From contig DAOUIF010000028.1 in the NCBI GenBank assembly GCA_034423575.1, positions 62,001 through 126,000 of the forward strand: 64,000 nucleotides of DNA, written 5' to 3'. The translations under genes were made by a program, and so were the position numbers. Below, in pieces: positions 26,021-34,429 of this stretch. How positions within the stretch are numbered: the stretch's first letter is position 1; each line of letters starts with the position of its first letter. This DNA is from Bin87 sp034423575. Its GTDB lineage: Bacteria > Chloroflexota > Dehalococcoidia > Lucifugimonadales > UBA3495. Below the pieces are notes generated by a model. The model was not told the origin of the DNA and did no database searches. It saw nothing but the letters and a program-made list of their open reading frames with translations.

Positions 26021-27652
26021 ATGAGTAGCATCCTCGGTCTGGACCCCCTACCTGATCGCCAGTCGTGGGAGAAATCCCTCGGTGAATTCCTGGAGATTGT
26101 GGTCAAGTCCAACCCCGACAGGGTATTCGTCGAAATCGCCGGGCAGCAGATCACCTACTCCGATTTCTACCGCCGCTGCCGCTCCGCCGCCACCATGTTC
26201 CAGGAATTGGGCATCGGCCATGGCGACCGCGTCTGTCTGTTCCTGCCCAACGTTCCCGAGGTCCTGTACACCTGGTTCGGCCTCGCGCTGATCGGCGGTA
26301 TCGCCGTCACCATCAACACGGCGTACCGGCGCGATGAAATGGCCTTCATCCTCAACAATGCCGAGGCCTCTGCCTTAGTGGCTCACGAGAGCCTGCTCGA
26401 CGTGGCAACCCAGGCCGCCGACATCGCTCCGTGCGTCCGCCATCGTCTCTTCGTCGGCGACAATGTCCCGCCCTCCGGATGGAGCAGGTACTCCGACCTG
26501 CTGGCCCGGTCCCCTGAGATCATGGAACTTCCGCTCGTGGCGCCCACCGATATCTCCATGCTCCAGTACACGTCGGGCACCACAGGCAACCCCAAGGGCG
26601 TCCAGGTCACCCACCAGATGTACGTATCGGCCGGCCAGGGTTTCGCTCTCTGGACCCAGGCCGCGCCCGATGATCGGTTCTTCACCTGCCTGCCCTACTT
26701 CCACGCCAACGCGCAGTACTACAGCACCATGGGAACCCTGGCCTCCGGCGCCACGCTGATCGTTCAGGAACGTTTCAGCGCCTCGCGTTTCTGGGAGCAG
26801 GTGCGCGATGCCCGTGCCACCGTGGTCAATTTCATCGGCATGATGATGCCCGTCCTGGCCAAGAACGATCCGCAGCCTGACGACGCCGACAACACGGTCC
26901 GCCTGTTCTATGGTTCGCCGGCCTTTTCGCCTGAATTCCTCTCCGATTTCGAGCAGCGGTTCGGCACCGACATCATCGTTGGCTTCGGCATGACCGAGAC
27001 CTGCTACGGCACCATCGAGACCATTCGGGGCGAGCGGCGTCCCAACTCTTCGGGGCAGCCCCGTCAGCATCCCGACGCCGCCTTCGAAAACACCGTGCGC
27101 ATCGTCGACGACGGCGGCAACCCGGTGGCCAACGGCCAACCCGGCGAAATCACCATCCGTAACCCGGCCACCATGGCTGGATACTGGCGCAACGAGGCTG
27201 AGACCGGCGCCGCCCTCCGCGACGGGTGGCTTTTTACGGGCGACCTCGGCTGGCTCGACGACGATGGTTACCTCTACTTCGTCGACCGCAAGAAGGACGT
27301 AATCCGTCGCCGGGGGGAGAACATCTCATCACAGGAAGTTGAAGATGTGATCAAGAGCCACGAGCATGTTCTCGACTGCGCAATCATCGCGGTCCCGTCG
27401 GAGCTTGGCGAGGATGAGGTCAAGGCCTATATTACCCCGAGGCCCGGCGCTTCCCCTCAACCAGAAGACGTCATCTATTGGTGCGCCGATCGCCTGGCCT
27501 ACTTCAAGGTCCCACGCTACATCGAAATCCGTGATGAACTCCCCCGAACACCCAGCCTCCGCGTGAGAAAAGACGTCCTCCGCCAGGAGCGCGAGGACCT
27601 CATTTCGGGTTGCTTCGACCGGGAAGCCGCTGGCATTCAGATCCGGAGATAG
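26021..27652 (+). CDS. Acyl-CoA synthetase (AMP-forming), crotonobetaine/carnitine-CoA ligase-like
   Basis: A 543-residue ANL-superfamily ligase. The P-loop is MLQYTSGTTGNPKGVQ near residue 180; further motifs are FGMTETCYGTIE (A5), DGWLFTGDLGWLDDDGYLYFVDRKKDVIRRRGENIS (A7-A8, with the hinge) and the final region TPSLRVRKDVLR, where the catalytic Lys is the one after VR. It activates a carboxylic acid to acyl-AMP and then acyl-CoA. CaiC-like proteins handle carnitine-type acids, but the acid here is unknown. ATG 26021 matches the family start; no strong ribosome site. Confidence 0.87.
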   Translation: MSSILGLDPLPDRQSWEKSLGEFLEIVVKSNPDRVFVEIAGQQITYSDFYRRCRSAATMFQELGIGHGDRVCLFLPNVPEVLYTWFGLALIGGIAVTINTAYRRDEMAFILNNAEASALVAHESLLDVATQAADIAPCVRHRLFVGDNVPPSGWSRYSDLLARSPEIMELPLVAPTDISMLQYTSGTTGNPKGVQVTHQMYVSAGQGFALWTQAAPDDRFFTCLPYFHANAQYYSTMGTLASGATLIVQERFSASRFWEQVRDARATVVNFIGMMMPVLAKNDPQPDDADNTVRLFYGSPAFSPEFLSDFEQRFGTDIIVGFGMTETCYGTIETIRGERRPNSSGQPRQHPDAAFENTVRIVDDGGNPVANGQPGEITIRNPATMAGYWRNEAETGAALRDGWLFTGDLGWLDDDGYLYFVDRKKDVIRRRGENISSQEVEDVIKSHEHVLDCAIIAVPSELGEDEVKAYITPRPGASPQPEDVIYWCADRLAYFKVPRYIEIRDELPRTPSLRVRKDVLRQEREDLISGCFDREAAGIQIRR

Positions 27653-27796
27653 CGGCGTTCCGTCGCCACAGCCATCCGGCCATGCGCATCGGGTTTTGCA
27701 AAGTGAAACTCTGGGTGGCCCGGACGGGAACCTGTAAACCATATGCACATTGCGCGACATAACGATTACAATTGATCTCAGCGAGGTGCAAGCCCA

Positions 27797-28141
27797 ATGA
27801 ATAAAATCGAAGCCATCTTCCGGCCGGAACGTCTTGACGTCGTCAAGGATGCCCTCAGCGAAGCCGGCATCGTGGGCCTGACTGCGACCCAGGTATCCGG
27901 ACGAGGCAATCAGGGCGGCGTGGAGGTTACCGCGGCTCGAGGCCTCGGGACCTATCGCATTGATATGCTTCCCAAGGTCAAGGTGGAGGTCGTAGTGAAC
28001 GACGAGGACACCGACAAGGCGGTGGACGTAATACGTACCAACGCCATCACCGGGGCGCCGGGCGACGGTAAGATCTTCATCTATCCCGTGGGGGACGCCA
28101 TCCGCATTCGTACCGGCGAGCACGGTTCCGACGCCGTATAG
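27797..28141 (+). CDS. glnB: PII-family nitrogen regulatory protein
   Basis: A 114-residue GlnB/GlnK trimer subunit. It begins MNKIEAIFRPERLDVVKDAL, has MLPKVKVEVVV and the B-loop GAPGDGKIFIYPV, and ends in IRIRTGEHGSDAV. The T-loop has Gln39 for Mg-ATP/2-oxoglutarate binding and Tyr53 at the place of the uridylylation site Tyr51 of E. coli, but is two residues longer than in E. coli GlnB. It senses 2-oxoglutarate and adenylate state. GAGGTG lies 8 nt before the ATG. No amtB or glnA neighbour is present in the window, which is unusual for glnK. Confidence 0.92.
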   Translation: MNKIEAIFRPERLDVVKDALSEAGIVGLTATQVSGRGNQGGVEVTAARGLGTYRIDMLPKVKVEVVVNDEDTDKAVDVIRTNAITGAPGDGKIFIYPVGDAIRIRTGEHGSDAV

Positions 28142-28271
28142 TTTCGTCCGGTGCCAAACCTTCTGCGTTTTGACCTGGACTTGGTCGCTCTCCCGTCATT
28201 CCTGCGGAAGCAGTAAGCCATCCCCAGTTTACCCGGCTGGCCTGTTTGGGTCTTCCCGTGGAGCTTACCCG

Positions 28272-28754
28272 ATGCCTGAACCTCGATACTGGCTGTTCAA
28301 GTCCGAGCCCTCATCCTATTCCTACAACGATCTCGAGTCCGAAAGCGACCAGACCGCCGAATGGGACGGCGTCCGCAATTACCAGGCTCGCAACTTCATG
28401 CGCGACGACATGCGCGTCGGCGACCACATCCTCTTCTACCACAGCAACGCCAAGCCCCCCGGCGTGGTTGGCACGGCCCGCATCGTCGGTGAAGCCTACC
28501 CCGACGACACCGCTTGGGATCCCAACTCGCGTTATTACGATCCCAAATCCGACCCGGCCAACCCCACCTGGCTGATGATCGACATTCGGGCCGAGCAGCG
28601 TCTCCCCCGTTTCGTCAGCCTCAACGAGCTCAAGGCCAATCCGGCCCTGGCGGACATGCAGGTCACCAAGCGCGGGCAGCGCCTCTCCATCCAGCCCGTC
28701 ACGCCCGAGGAATGGGCGGAGGTGCTCGCGATGGCGGAGCGTCCGGAATCCTGA
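28272..28754 (+). CDS. EVE-domain (PUA-like) protein
   Basis: A 160-residue single EVE domain: RYWLFKSEPSSYSYNDLE, WDGVRNYQARNFMRDDMRVGD, YHSNAKPPGVVGTARIVGEAYPD and LMIDIRAEQRLPRFVSLNELK follow the family in order. EVE domains bind modified bases in DNA or RNA (the human relative is THYN1). The full-length domain is present and includes the aromatic pocket residues W/Y. ATG 28272 has GGAG at 8 nt. Role in this organism unknown; some EVE proteins act in restriction of modified DNA but no restriction gene is adjacent. Confidence 0.88.
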   Translation: MPEPRYWLFKSEPSSYSYNDLESESDQTAEWDGVRNYQARNFMRDDMRVGDHILFYHSNAKPPGVVGTARIVGEAYPDDTAWDPNSRYYDPKSDPANPTWLMIDIRAEQRLPRFVSLNELKANPALADMQVTKRGQRLSIQPVTPEEWAEVLAMAERPES

Positions 28755-28786
28755 CGCTGGGTGATTTGGCGCACCTGTAGAAACAA

Positions 28787-28816
28787 AAAGGGGCGGGTCC
28801 GCAAACCCGCCCCTTT
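28787..28816. terminator. Bidirectional terminator between EVE gene and TPP-enzyme gene
   Basis: AAAGGGGCGGGT / ACCCGCCCCTTT pair perfectly over 12 bp with a 6-nt loop, with A-rich sequence before and CTTTTG after. It lies between two convergent genes and can stop transcription from both sides. Confidence 0.8.
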
Positions 28817-28836
28817 CTTTTGATATGTGGGTCGGT

Positions 28837-30510
28837 CTACAGCGCCCCGCTGATGGTGATATCCAGCAGCGCCGGCTTCCCGCTCTCGAAGGCCCGCTTG
28901 ATCGCCGGCCCGATCTCCGTCGGATCGTCGACCCGCTCGCCGTGGACGCCCATGGCCTGCGCCATCATCGCCAGGTCCAACCGGTTCGCAAAGTCCATCC
29001 CAACGTAGTCGCTGGACCGCTCCCGGTCGTCCAGCATGTCCCGCAGGTAGACTTCCATGTTCACCTTGAGGATGCGGTAGGCCTGGTTGTTGCAGATGGC
29101 GTAAACCACCGGGATGTTGTACCGGCTTGCCGTCCACAGAGCCTGCACCGTGTACATCGACGCGCCATCGCCAACCACCGCCAGCACCGGTCGGTCCGGA
29201 TGTGCCAACTTGACCCCCAGCGCGCCCGGCATTGCCCATCCCAGCGCGCCGCCGCGGATGCCGTAGATGTCGCCGGGTTTCTCGAAATCGAAGGCGCGGT
29301 TCACCGCCGGCCGCGAGGTCACAGCTTCGTCGGCGATGATGGTGTTTTCGGGAACGGAGTCCGCCAGTTCGTGCATCATCCGCTCCACCGGCATCGGAGA
29401 GTTGTTCCATGTCGCCGCGATCCGCTCCTGGTAACGCTCGGCGTCACGCTCCCGCGCCGCCGCCAGGGTGACCGCCCGCGTCGCCGCCGCCTCCCGCTGC
29501 CCGCCGGTCATGTTGGACTCCAGCGACACCGCCAGATCAGCCATGCCGGCGGCCGGGTCCGCCATGATGCCCACTTCCGTTGGGTAGCTCTTCTCGATCT
29601 CCCAATAGTTGCTGTCCAGGTGGATCAACCTGGTGTCCGGATTCAAAAAGGGCACATCAACGTACAGGAACGACGCGAACACGTCCGTTCCCACCGCCAG
29701 CACCACGTCGGCGTTCTGGAACTGGCGCGCGGTTGCCGCGCTGTTGGTGTTCAGCATCCCGCCCCACTGCGGGTGCGCCGTGGGGAAATTCACCTCCGAG
29801 TATGACGTGGCCACAACCCGCGCCCCGGTCTGCTCGGCGACCCGAACCACCTGCGCCACCGCATTCGACTGCGCCACCCGGTCCCCAACCACGATCATCG
29901 GGTTTTCCGCTCCGGCCAGCAGCTCCGTCGCCCGGTCCACCGCCGATGCGTCGGGCCGGATCCGGAAGTACCCGTCGGACGACGCCACGGGCTCGAAATC
30001 CACCTCGCCGTCCAAAGTGTCCCACGGGAACGACACGAACACCGGCCCCGTCGGCGGCGTCTTGGCTTCCTTGAACGCCCGCCGGATTGCCACGGGAATG
30101 TCCGAAGCGTGCCGGATCTCGACGCTCCACTTGGTGTACTGCTTGGTCATCTCCACCAGGTCGCCCGAGAGCACCGGCTCGCTGATCATCATTCTGGTGT
30201 CCGAGTTCCCCGCCGTCAGCACCAGCGGCGTGCCGCCCCTGAAGGCGTTGTACAAGCCGCTGATCCCGTTGGCCAGCCCGCCGGCGATGTGAATATTGGC
30301 GAACGCCGGCTTGCCGGTGGCCCGAGCGTATCCGTCGGCCATTCCTACTGCCGTCCCCTCCTGCAGCGCCTGTATGTACTGCAACTGCGGGAAATCCTGC
30401 AAGCCGTCCAGAAACGGTGTCTCGCTGGTGCCGGGGTTGCCGAATATGTACTCGACCCCCTCGGCCACCAACATCTGCGCCAAAGCGTGCTTGCCGAGCA
30501 TCCGTGCCAT
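28837..30510 (-). CDS. Thiamine-diphosphate-dependent enzyme, benzoylformate decarboxylase-like
   Basis: A 557-residue member of the POX/ALS/BFDC family. The N-terminal NPGTSETPFLDGLQ loop resembles the BFDC-type NPG motif; the catalytic Glu51 is in ALQEGTAVGMADGYAR. The PP domain contains VVGDGASMYTVQALWTAS and ICNNQAYRIL, the ThDP/Mg motif. Compared with the gene at 3047-4744, the region around Glu51 and the second motif differ, so substrates are probably different (a 2-oxo acid decarboxylase is likely). The AGAAAG before the ATG is a weak ribosome site. Followed by a bidirectional terminator. Confidence 0.86.
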   Translation of the reverse strand: MARMLGKHALAQMLVAEGVEYIFGNPGTSETPFLDGLQDFPQLQYIQALQEGTAVGMADGYARATGKPAFANIHIAGGLANGISGLYNAFRGGTPLVLTAGNSDTRMMISEPVLSGDLVEMTKQYTKWSVEIRHASDIPVAIRRAFKEAKTPPTGPVFVSFPWDTLDGEVDFEPVASSDGYFRIRPDASAVDRATELLAGAENPMIVVGDRVAQSNAVAQVVRVAEQTGARVVATSYSEVNFPTAHPQWGGMLNTNSAATARQFQNADVVLAVGTDVFASFLYVDVPFLNPDTRLIHLDSNYWEIEKSYPTEVGIMADPAAGMADLAVSLESNMTGGQREAAATRAVTLAAARERDAERYQERIAATWNNSPMPVERMMHELADSVPENTIIADEAVTSRPAVNRAFDFEKPGDIYGIRGGALGWAMPGALGVKLAHPDRPVLAVVGDGASMYTVQALWTASRYNIPVVYAICNNQAYRILKVNMEVYLRDMLDDRERSSDYVGMDFANRLDLAMMAQAMGVHGERVDDPTEIGPAIKRAFESGKPALLDITISGAL

Positions 30511-30583
30511 AGTCTTTCTCCTCGTGCCAGTTGGTGCCCGGGTGAGATCGATCGTCCGTCCCGGGTTGCGATGCGCCTTTGGT

Positions 30584-30991
30584 TTATTGATAGATCATCC
30601 ATTCCAGGAGGTTGTTGTCCGGGTCACGCGCGTACAGGCTGACCGCTGGAAGCACTCCACGCTGGCGCGCGCCCTTCCGCGGACCGGGTCCCCTTATCAC
30701 GTCTACCCCCGCCTCCGCGAGCAATTTCTGGCACTCTTCAACCGTGCCGTCCCAGACGAAGCAGATGTCAGTGCATCCGGGCACTGCGGTCGGTCCTCGG
30801 TAGTCTGCCATGTGACCTTCGGGATGTACGTTGATTTTGGAGTCTCCCACCTGAATGGAGAAGATGGTGGCCGAGCCGGCCCGCCACGCCTCCTCGTCGT
30901 TGATGGCGAAGCCCAGCTTCTTGTAGAACGCCATCAGTTGTTCCGCGTCAGCCGTGGGCATCGCGATATGATCAATTCCTACCGTCGCCAC
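30584..30991 (-). CDS. VOC-superfamily (glyoxalase/dioxygenase-like) protein, copy B
   Basis: A 135-residue vicinal-oxygen-chelate protein of two beta-alpha-beta-beta-beta units: IDHIAMPTADAEQLMAFYKKLGF opens the first, and DICFVWDGTVEECQKLLAEAG the second, closing with DPDNNLLEWMIYQ. Candidate metal ligands are the His in IDH, the His/Glu in NVHPE and the Glu in LLEWM. The start is GTG 30991 with GAGGAGG 8 nt upstream, which makes it the same length as its tandem neighbour. Reaction unknown (glyoxalase, epimerase or ring-cleavage types share the fold). Confidence 0.85.
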   Translation of the reverse strand: MATVGIDHIAMPTADAEQLMAFYKKLGFAINDEEAWRAGSATIFSIQVGDSKINVHPEGHMADYRGPTAVPGCTDICFVWDGTVEECQKLLAEAGVDVIRGPGPRKGARQRGVLPAVSLYARDPDNNLLEWMIYQ

Positions 30992-31014
30992 GTTGTGTGC
31001 CTCCTCAGTCTGTC

Positions 31015-31422
31015 CTATTCGTAAATCATCCATTCCAGTAGGTTGCCGTCGGGGTCCCGAGCGTACAGGCTCAGGGACGGCGCGGCGCCCCGCTGTCGGC
31101 CGCCTTTGCGTGGCACGGGTCCCTGAATCACGTCGACGCCAGCCTCCGCCAGCATCTCCTGGCAAGAATCAACCGTGCCGTCCCACACGAAGCACATATC
31201 CATACAACCGGGCACGGCGGTCGGCCCCCGCAGGTTCGCCATGTACCGCTCCGGATGTACGTTGATCTTGGACTCTCCGATCTGGATTGAGAAGATGTTC
31301 GCGGTGCCTGCGCGCCATTCCGCCTCGTCGTTGATCTCAAAGCCCAGCTTCTTGTAGAACCCGAGCAACCGCTCGGCGTTCGCCGTGGGCATCGCCACGT
31401 GGTCAATGCTCACCGTTGCCAT
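31015..31422 (-). CDS. VOC-superfamily protein, copy A (tandem paralog)
   Basis: A 135-residue protein that is strikingly similar to the gene just downstream (roughly three quarters of positions identical by eye), including FYKKLGF, KINVHPE, GPTAVPGC, CFVWDGTV and LYARDPD. The pair clearly arose by tandem duplication. Differences cluster at substrate-side positions (for example GPVPRKGGRQRGAAPSLS versus GPGPRKGARQRGVLPAVS). Its stop lies 23 nt before copy B, so both are in one transcript, possibly forming a heterodimer. Confidence 0.85.
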   Translation of the reverse strand: MATVSIDHVAMPTANAERLLGFYKKLGFEINDEAEWRAGTANIFSIQIGESKINVHPERYMANLRGPTAVPGCMDMCFVWDGTVDSCQEMLAEAGVDVIQGPVPRKGGRQRGAAPSLSLYARDPDGNLLEWMIYE

Positions 31423-31484
31423 AGGTAGTTCCTCCAGGTGGATGCGCTCACCGCGTGCTCCCTGCCGCTGCCCCGTGACGTGCG

Positions 31485-32333
31485 TCAGTTCGCCGCCGCC
31501 TGGACTTGACCAGCAGATGCGCGCCTCAGGAAGTCCAGGATGATCCTCTGGGTCTCGCCGGCCGCCTCGTTGGTCATCAGGCCGTGTTCAGCGCCCGGTA
31601 TCTCGTGCAGTTCCGCGCCCGCGATTCCCGACGCCAGGCTGCGCCCGCATTCAACTGGAATCCGGCTGTCCGCGTCCCCGTGTACCACAAGTGTGGGCAT
31701 CTTCAGTTCTGACAGTCGCGATTCCAGCGAATCCCCGATGTCCAGGTAGGCCTGTTGCGTGGCGGCGATGCCGTCTATCCGGGCCAGGTTCTCCGCGGCT
31801 ATACGGGCGAACCGTTCCGGATCGTCCGTGATCATCTGCGGGAACCGGTCCGAAATGGCCTGCTCCACCGCGGCGGACCTTCCCACTGCGGCGATCCGCT
31901 CCTTCAGGTTACGCAACTCCTGGCGACGGATCTCCTGCTGCGCCTCCTCCGAGTAGCTCATCGTGTTGATCAGGATCAACGCGTCGGTCAGTTGCGGATA
32001 GTCCAGCGCAAACTGCATCGCTATCGGCCCGCCCGCCGATGATCCCAGGATGTGTGCTTTGGTGATGCCCAAGTGACCCAGCAACTCCCGCAGGTCGCGG
32101 GCGCAGTTGGCCATGTCGTAGCCATCCGCCGTCGTCTGCGATTCGCCGCACGCTCGCCGGTCGTAGAACACGCAGCGATATTCGGCAGAAAGGGAGTCGG
32201 CCTGCCGATTAATAGTGTCCCTGCTCCCGTCGCCGCCGCCCAGCCCGCCGTGTATCAGGGCCAGAGCGGGCGCGTCGTCGTTGCCGAACACATCGTAGTG
32301 CATCCGGTATCCGTTGATCTGTGCAAACGCCAT
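31485..32333 (-). CDS. Alpha/beta-fold hydrolase
   Basis: A 282-residue alpha/beta hydrolase. The oxyanion loop LIHGGLGGGDG, nucleophile elbow ILGSSAGGP, acid in VHGDADSRIPVE and His in GAEHGLMTN give a complete Ser-Asp-His triad. The cap domain between about residues 130 and 205 is helical. Two ATGs are close together; the second (32333) is 6 nt from GAGGA and is preferred over 32339, which would touch it. Located upstream of the VOC pair on the same strand and probably co-transcribed. Substrate unknown. Confidence 0.85.
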   Translation of the reverse strand: MAFAQINGYRMHYDVFGNDDAPALALIHGGLGGGDGSRDTINRQADSLSAEYRCVFYDRRACGESQTTADGYDMANCARDLRELLGHLGITKAHILGSSAGGPIAMQFALDYPQLTDALILINTMSYSEEAQQEIRRQELRNLKERIAAVGRSAAVEQAISDRFPQMITDDPERFARIAAENLARIDGIAATQQAYLDIGDSLESRLSELKMPTLVVHGDADSRIPVECGRSLASGIAGAELHEIPGAEHGLMTNEAAGETQRIILDFLRRASAGQVQAAAN

Positions 32334-32414
32334 TTTCATTCCTCGGAAATGTCGTCGATTCTGGCTCAATATAGCCGCCGGTTGTGCCCTTATCAAGGTG
32401 AATTCACAACCCGA

Positions 32415-32423
32415 TGCTATACT
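32415..32423 (+). promoter_or_regulatory. Extended -10 promoter, leaderless start of first DMT-like gene
   Basis: TGC-TATACT at 32415-32423 ends 8 nt before ATG 32432. The transcript is expected to start at or next to the ATG, and no Shine-Dalgarno is present. Confidence 0.55.
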
Positions 32424-32431
32424 GCCGCACT

Positions 32432-34237
32432 ATGGCCGCCGGACTAACGTACGGAAATGACCGGAACGCTGCTGGAACTGCATTCATGCTCCTGGCAGTT
32501 GTGGGCTTTTCATTTGTACCCTTACTGGTTGCGGTCGGCGGCGGTACGGATAGCCCATTCCTGTTCACTTCTGGAGTTAGTTTAGGGACTGGATTGGGCA
32601 GCGCTTTGTTCTTGGCAGCGGCATTTAGGCCGGTTTTGCTTAACCGTTCAGTATTGTCCCTCATATCGCAGCGACTGCTCTCCTGGTCTCTGTTCCTCGT
32701 AGTGATCAACCAGTTCGTTTACAGTTTGTTCGCTTGGTCAACCCGCTACCTGGATTTCTCAGTAGTTTCCACCTTGTTCGAGACCTGGCCAATATTTCTG
32801 ATAGTCCTGACTGCTATCTTGTATCGAGCCCAGGCGCGTTATTACAAAATTACTTCGAGCATGCTGTGGCTGCTGGTAACCGGTTTTATCGGTTTCGGGT
32901 TCGTAACCGCCAGTCAGTCCGGAGGTTTCGGCAATTGGGATGATTCCCGATTGTCGGAAACCGTCATCGGGCTCGCCCTTGTAATCAGCGCGGTGCTGGT
33001 CGCGGCCCTCCCTGCGTTTGGGTTCAAGTGGGGAACTGACCTCAGCGAGGCATTGCCAGCCGATGTAGTAGGCGACAGAAACAGACCCTTTGTGGAAATT
33101 TGTTGCGCTTTAATAGCATTCTGCATCGCCAGTTTTGCGGGGATTGGACTGAACGCAGGTGTCGGCTTTGTCGCTACGGAGACCATTTCCATGGAGTCAT
33201 TGGCAATCGCAGTTGCCAGCGGCGCGCTGATTATGGCGCCAGCCAGCATATCCTGGCGAGCGGCCAATATGCTGACCCGCAACTTGGGTATCAATGCGTT
33301 GTCGTATGCTACACCTATCTTTGCGCTGGCGTGGCTTTTCCTGTTTTGGCAGGTGGACGTGGCAAGGGTAGATTTTCTCATCATAGGTGCTGCCGCGATC
33401 ATCACCGCCAATCTGCTGATCAACTTTGAGGCCGAAGTGCGATTCGGCTTTAAAGCCCTGATCCTCGCACTCTGGGCCTGCGGGGCTTTCGTCTATTTGC
33501 GTGATGAACTGCTGGTGTTTTTGCCCTTCGACGGCTGGCTTTGGCCCCGGGAAACCTATCTGGGAGCAGTGGGTCTGTCCGCCACCGTCTTCATACTGCT
33601 GCTGACCTTCCGCGTAGCCCGGCTGGCGCCACGCACCCAGGACGAAGACAACCGCATCTTCGCCCTGCATCAAGCCGTGGAACTGCTTGCCAGACGCAGC
33701 CTGATTGCCCCAGTGGTCAGCGAGCACATTCGTGGCGTCGACAGTGCCCGCAACCCGGAAGAACTGCGCATCGCCTACGCCCAGGCCAAACTCTGCTTCG
33801 TTCGGGCCGCTGCCTCGGGCCACCAGGTGGCCGACCAAAAGCTTCTTGCCCGCGCCGAGGCCCAACTCAACATGGTGGTCCATTCCCGCCAGCAGGGCGT
33901 GGATTTTGGTGAACTCTTTTCGCTGATAATCTTTGGTGGCGCCACCGTGCTGCTGTCCCTGCTGTCCCGCCCGGAGGTCTCGGGATGGACGGCATTCATC
34001 TACGAGGTGTTCAGCGTCCTGTTCCCCGCGGTCATCGTTTTCCTGATTGTCAGCGTGTGGGACCTGCACCGCGACCGCTCCGACCTGGTGTTGGCCGCTC
34101 AATTCGGCGACGACGGCTATGGAGTGATCTTCCGCGACCCCAGGAACCGCCGCTTTGAACGGGCAGTCTCCACCGTCATCGGCCTTGGGATAGCTGCCAC
34201 CTACGCTGGTCTCCTCTGGCACAAGTGGGTTGGCTGA
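32432..34237 (+). CDS. DMT/EamA-like multispanning membrane protein with C-terminal extension, copy 1
   Basis: A 601-residue integral membrane protein, not firmly recognised. The first 390 residues have about ten hydrophobic helices in two halves, resembling drug/metabolite (EamA) transporters (AAGTAFMLLAVVGFSFVPLL, LFAWSTRYLDFSVVSTLFETW, RNLGINALSYATPIFALAWL). A soluble helical domain (about 400-490; DEDNRIFALHQAVELLARR) and two or three more helices follow, ending in a VWDLHRDR motif and a tail. No known DMT protein I recall has this extension. It is paralogous to the next gene. Start ATG 32432 has an extended -10 only 8 nt upstream. Confidence 0.7.
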   Translation: MAAGLTYGNDRNAAGTAFMLLAVVGFSFVPLLVAVGGGTDSPFLFTSGVSLGTGLGSALFLAAAFRPVLLNRSVLSLISQRLLSWSLFLVVINQFVYSLFAWSTRYLDFSVVSTLFETWPIFLIVLTAILYRAQARYYKITSSMLWLLVTGFIGFGFVTASQSGGFGNWDDSRLSETVIGLALVISAVLVAALPAFGFKWGTDLSEALPADVVGDRNRPFVEICCALIAFCIASFAGIGLNAGVGFVATETISMESLAIAVASGALIMAPASISWRAANMLTRNLGINALSYATPIFALAWLFLFWQVDVARVDFLIIGAAAIITANLLINFEAEVRFGFKALILALWACGAFVYLRDELLVFLPFDGWLWPRETYLGAVGLSATVFILLLTFRVARLAPRTQDEDNRIFALHQAVELLARRSLIAPVVSEHIRGVDSARNPEELRIAYAQAKLCFVRAAASGHQVADQKLLARAEAQLNMVVHSRQQGVDFGELFSLIIFGGATVLLSLLSRPEVSGWTAFIYEVFSVLFPAVIVFLIVSVWDLHRDRSDLVLAAQFGDDGYGVIFRDPRNRRFERAVSTVIGLGIAATYAGLLWHKWVG

Positions 34238-34415
34238 GACCGGGCCGCATCGGAGTCATTCTTCGCAAGCAGGATTCGCCGGATTTTGCGATTTGGCTGT
34301 ATCGGGAGATCTTCGTCACAAGACGGTCCCAATCCGGACGATCCGTGTATGGCGGAAATCCTCATTCTGACGATTACCGCCGCAAAACGGGCAGGCATGA
34401 GCGGGTTTCACTCGT

Positions 34416-34424
34416 TGCTATAAT
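34416..34424 (+). promoter_or_regulatory. Extended -10 promoter, leaderless start of second DMT-like gene
   Basis: TGC-TATAAT at 34416-34424 ends 5 nt before ATG 34430, so transcription should begin at the start codon itself. No ribosome site is present. Confidence 0.6.
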
Positions 34425-34429
34425 GCCGC

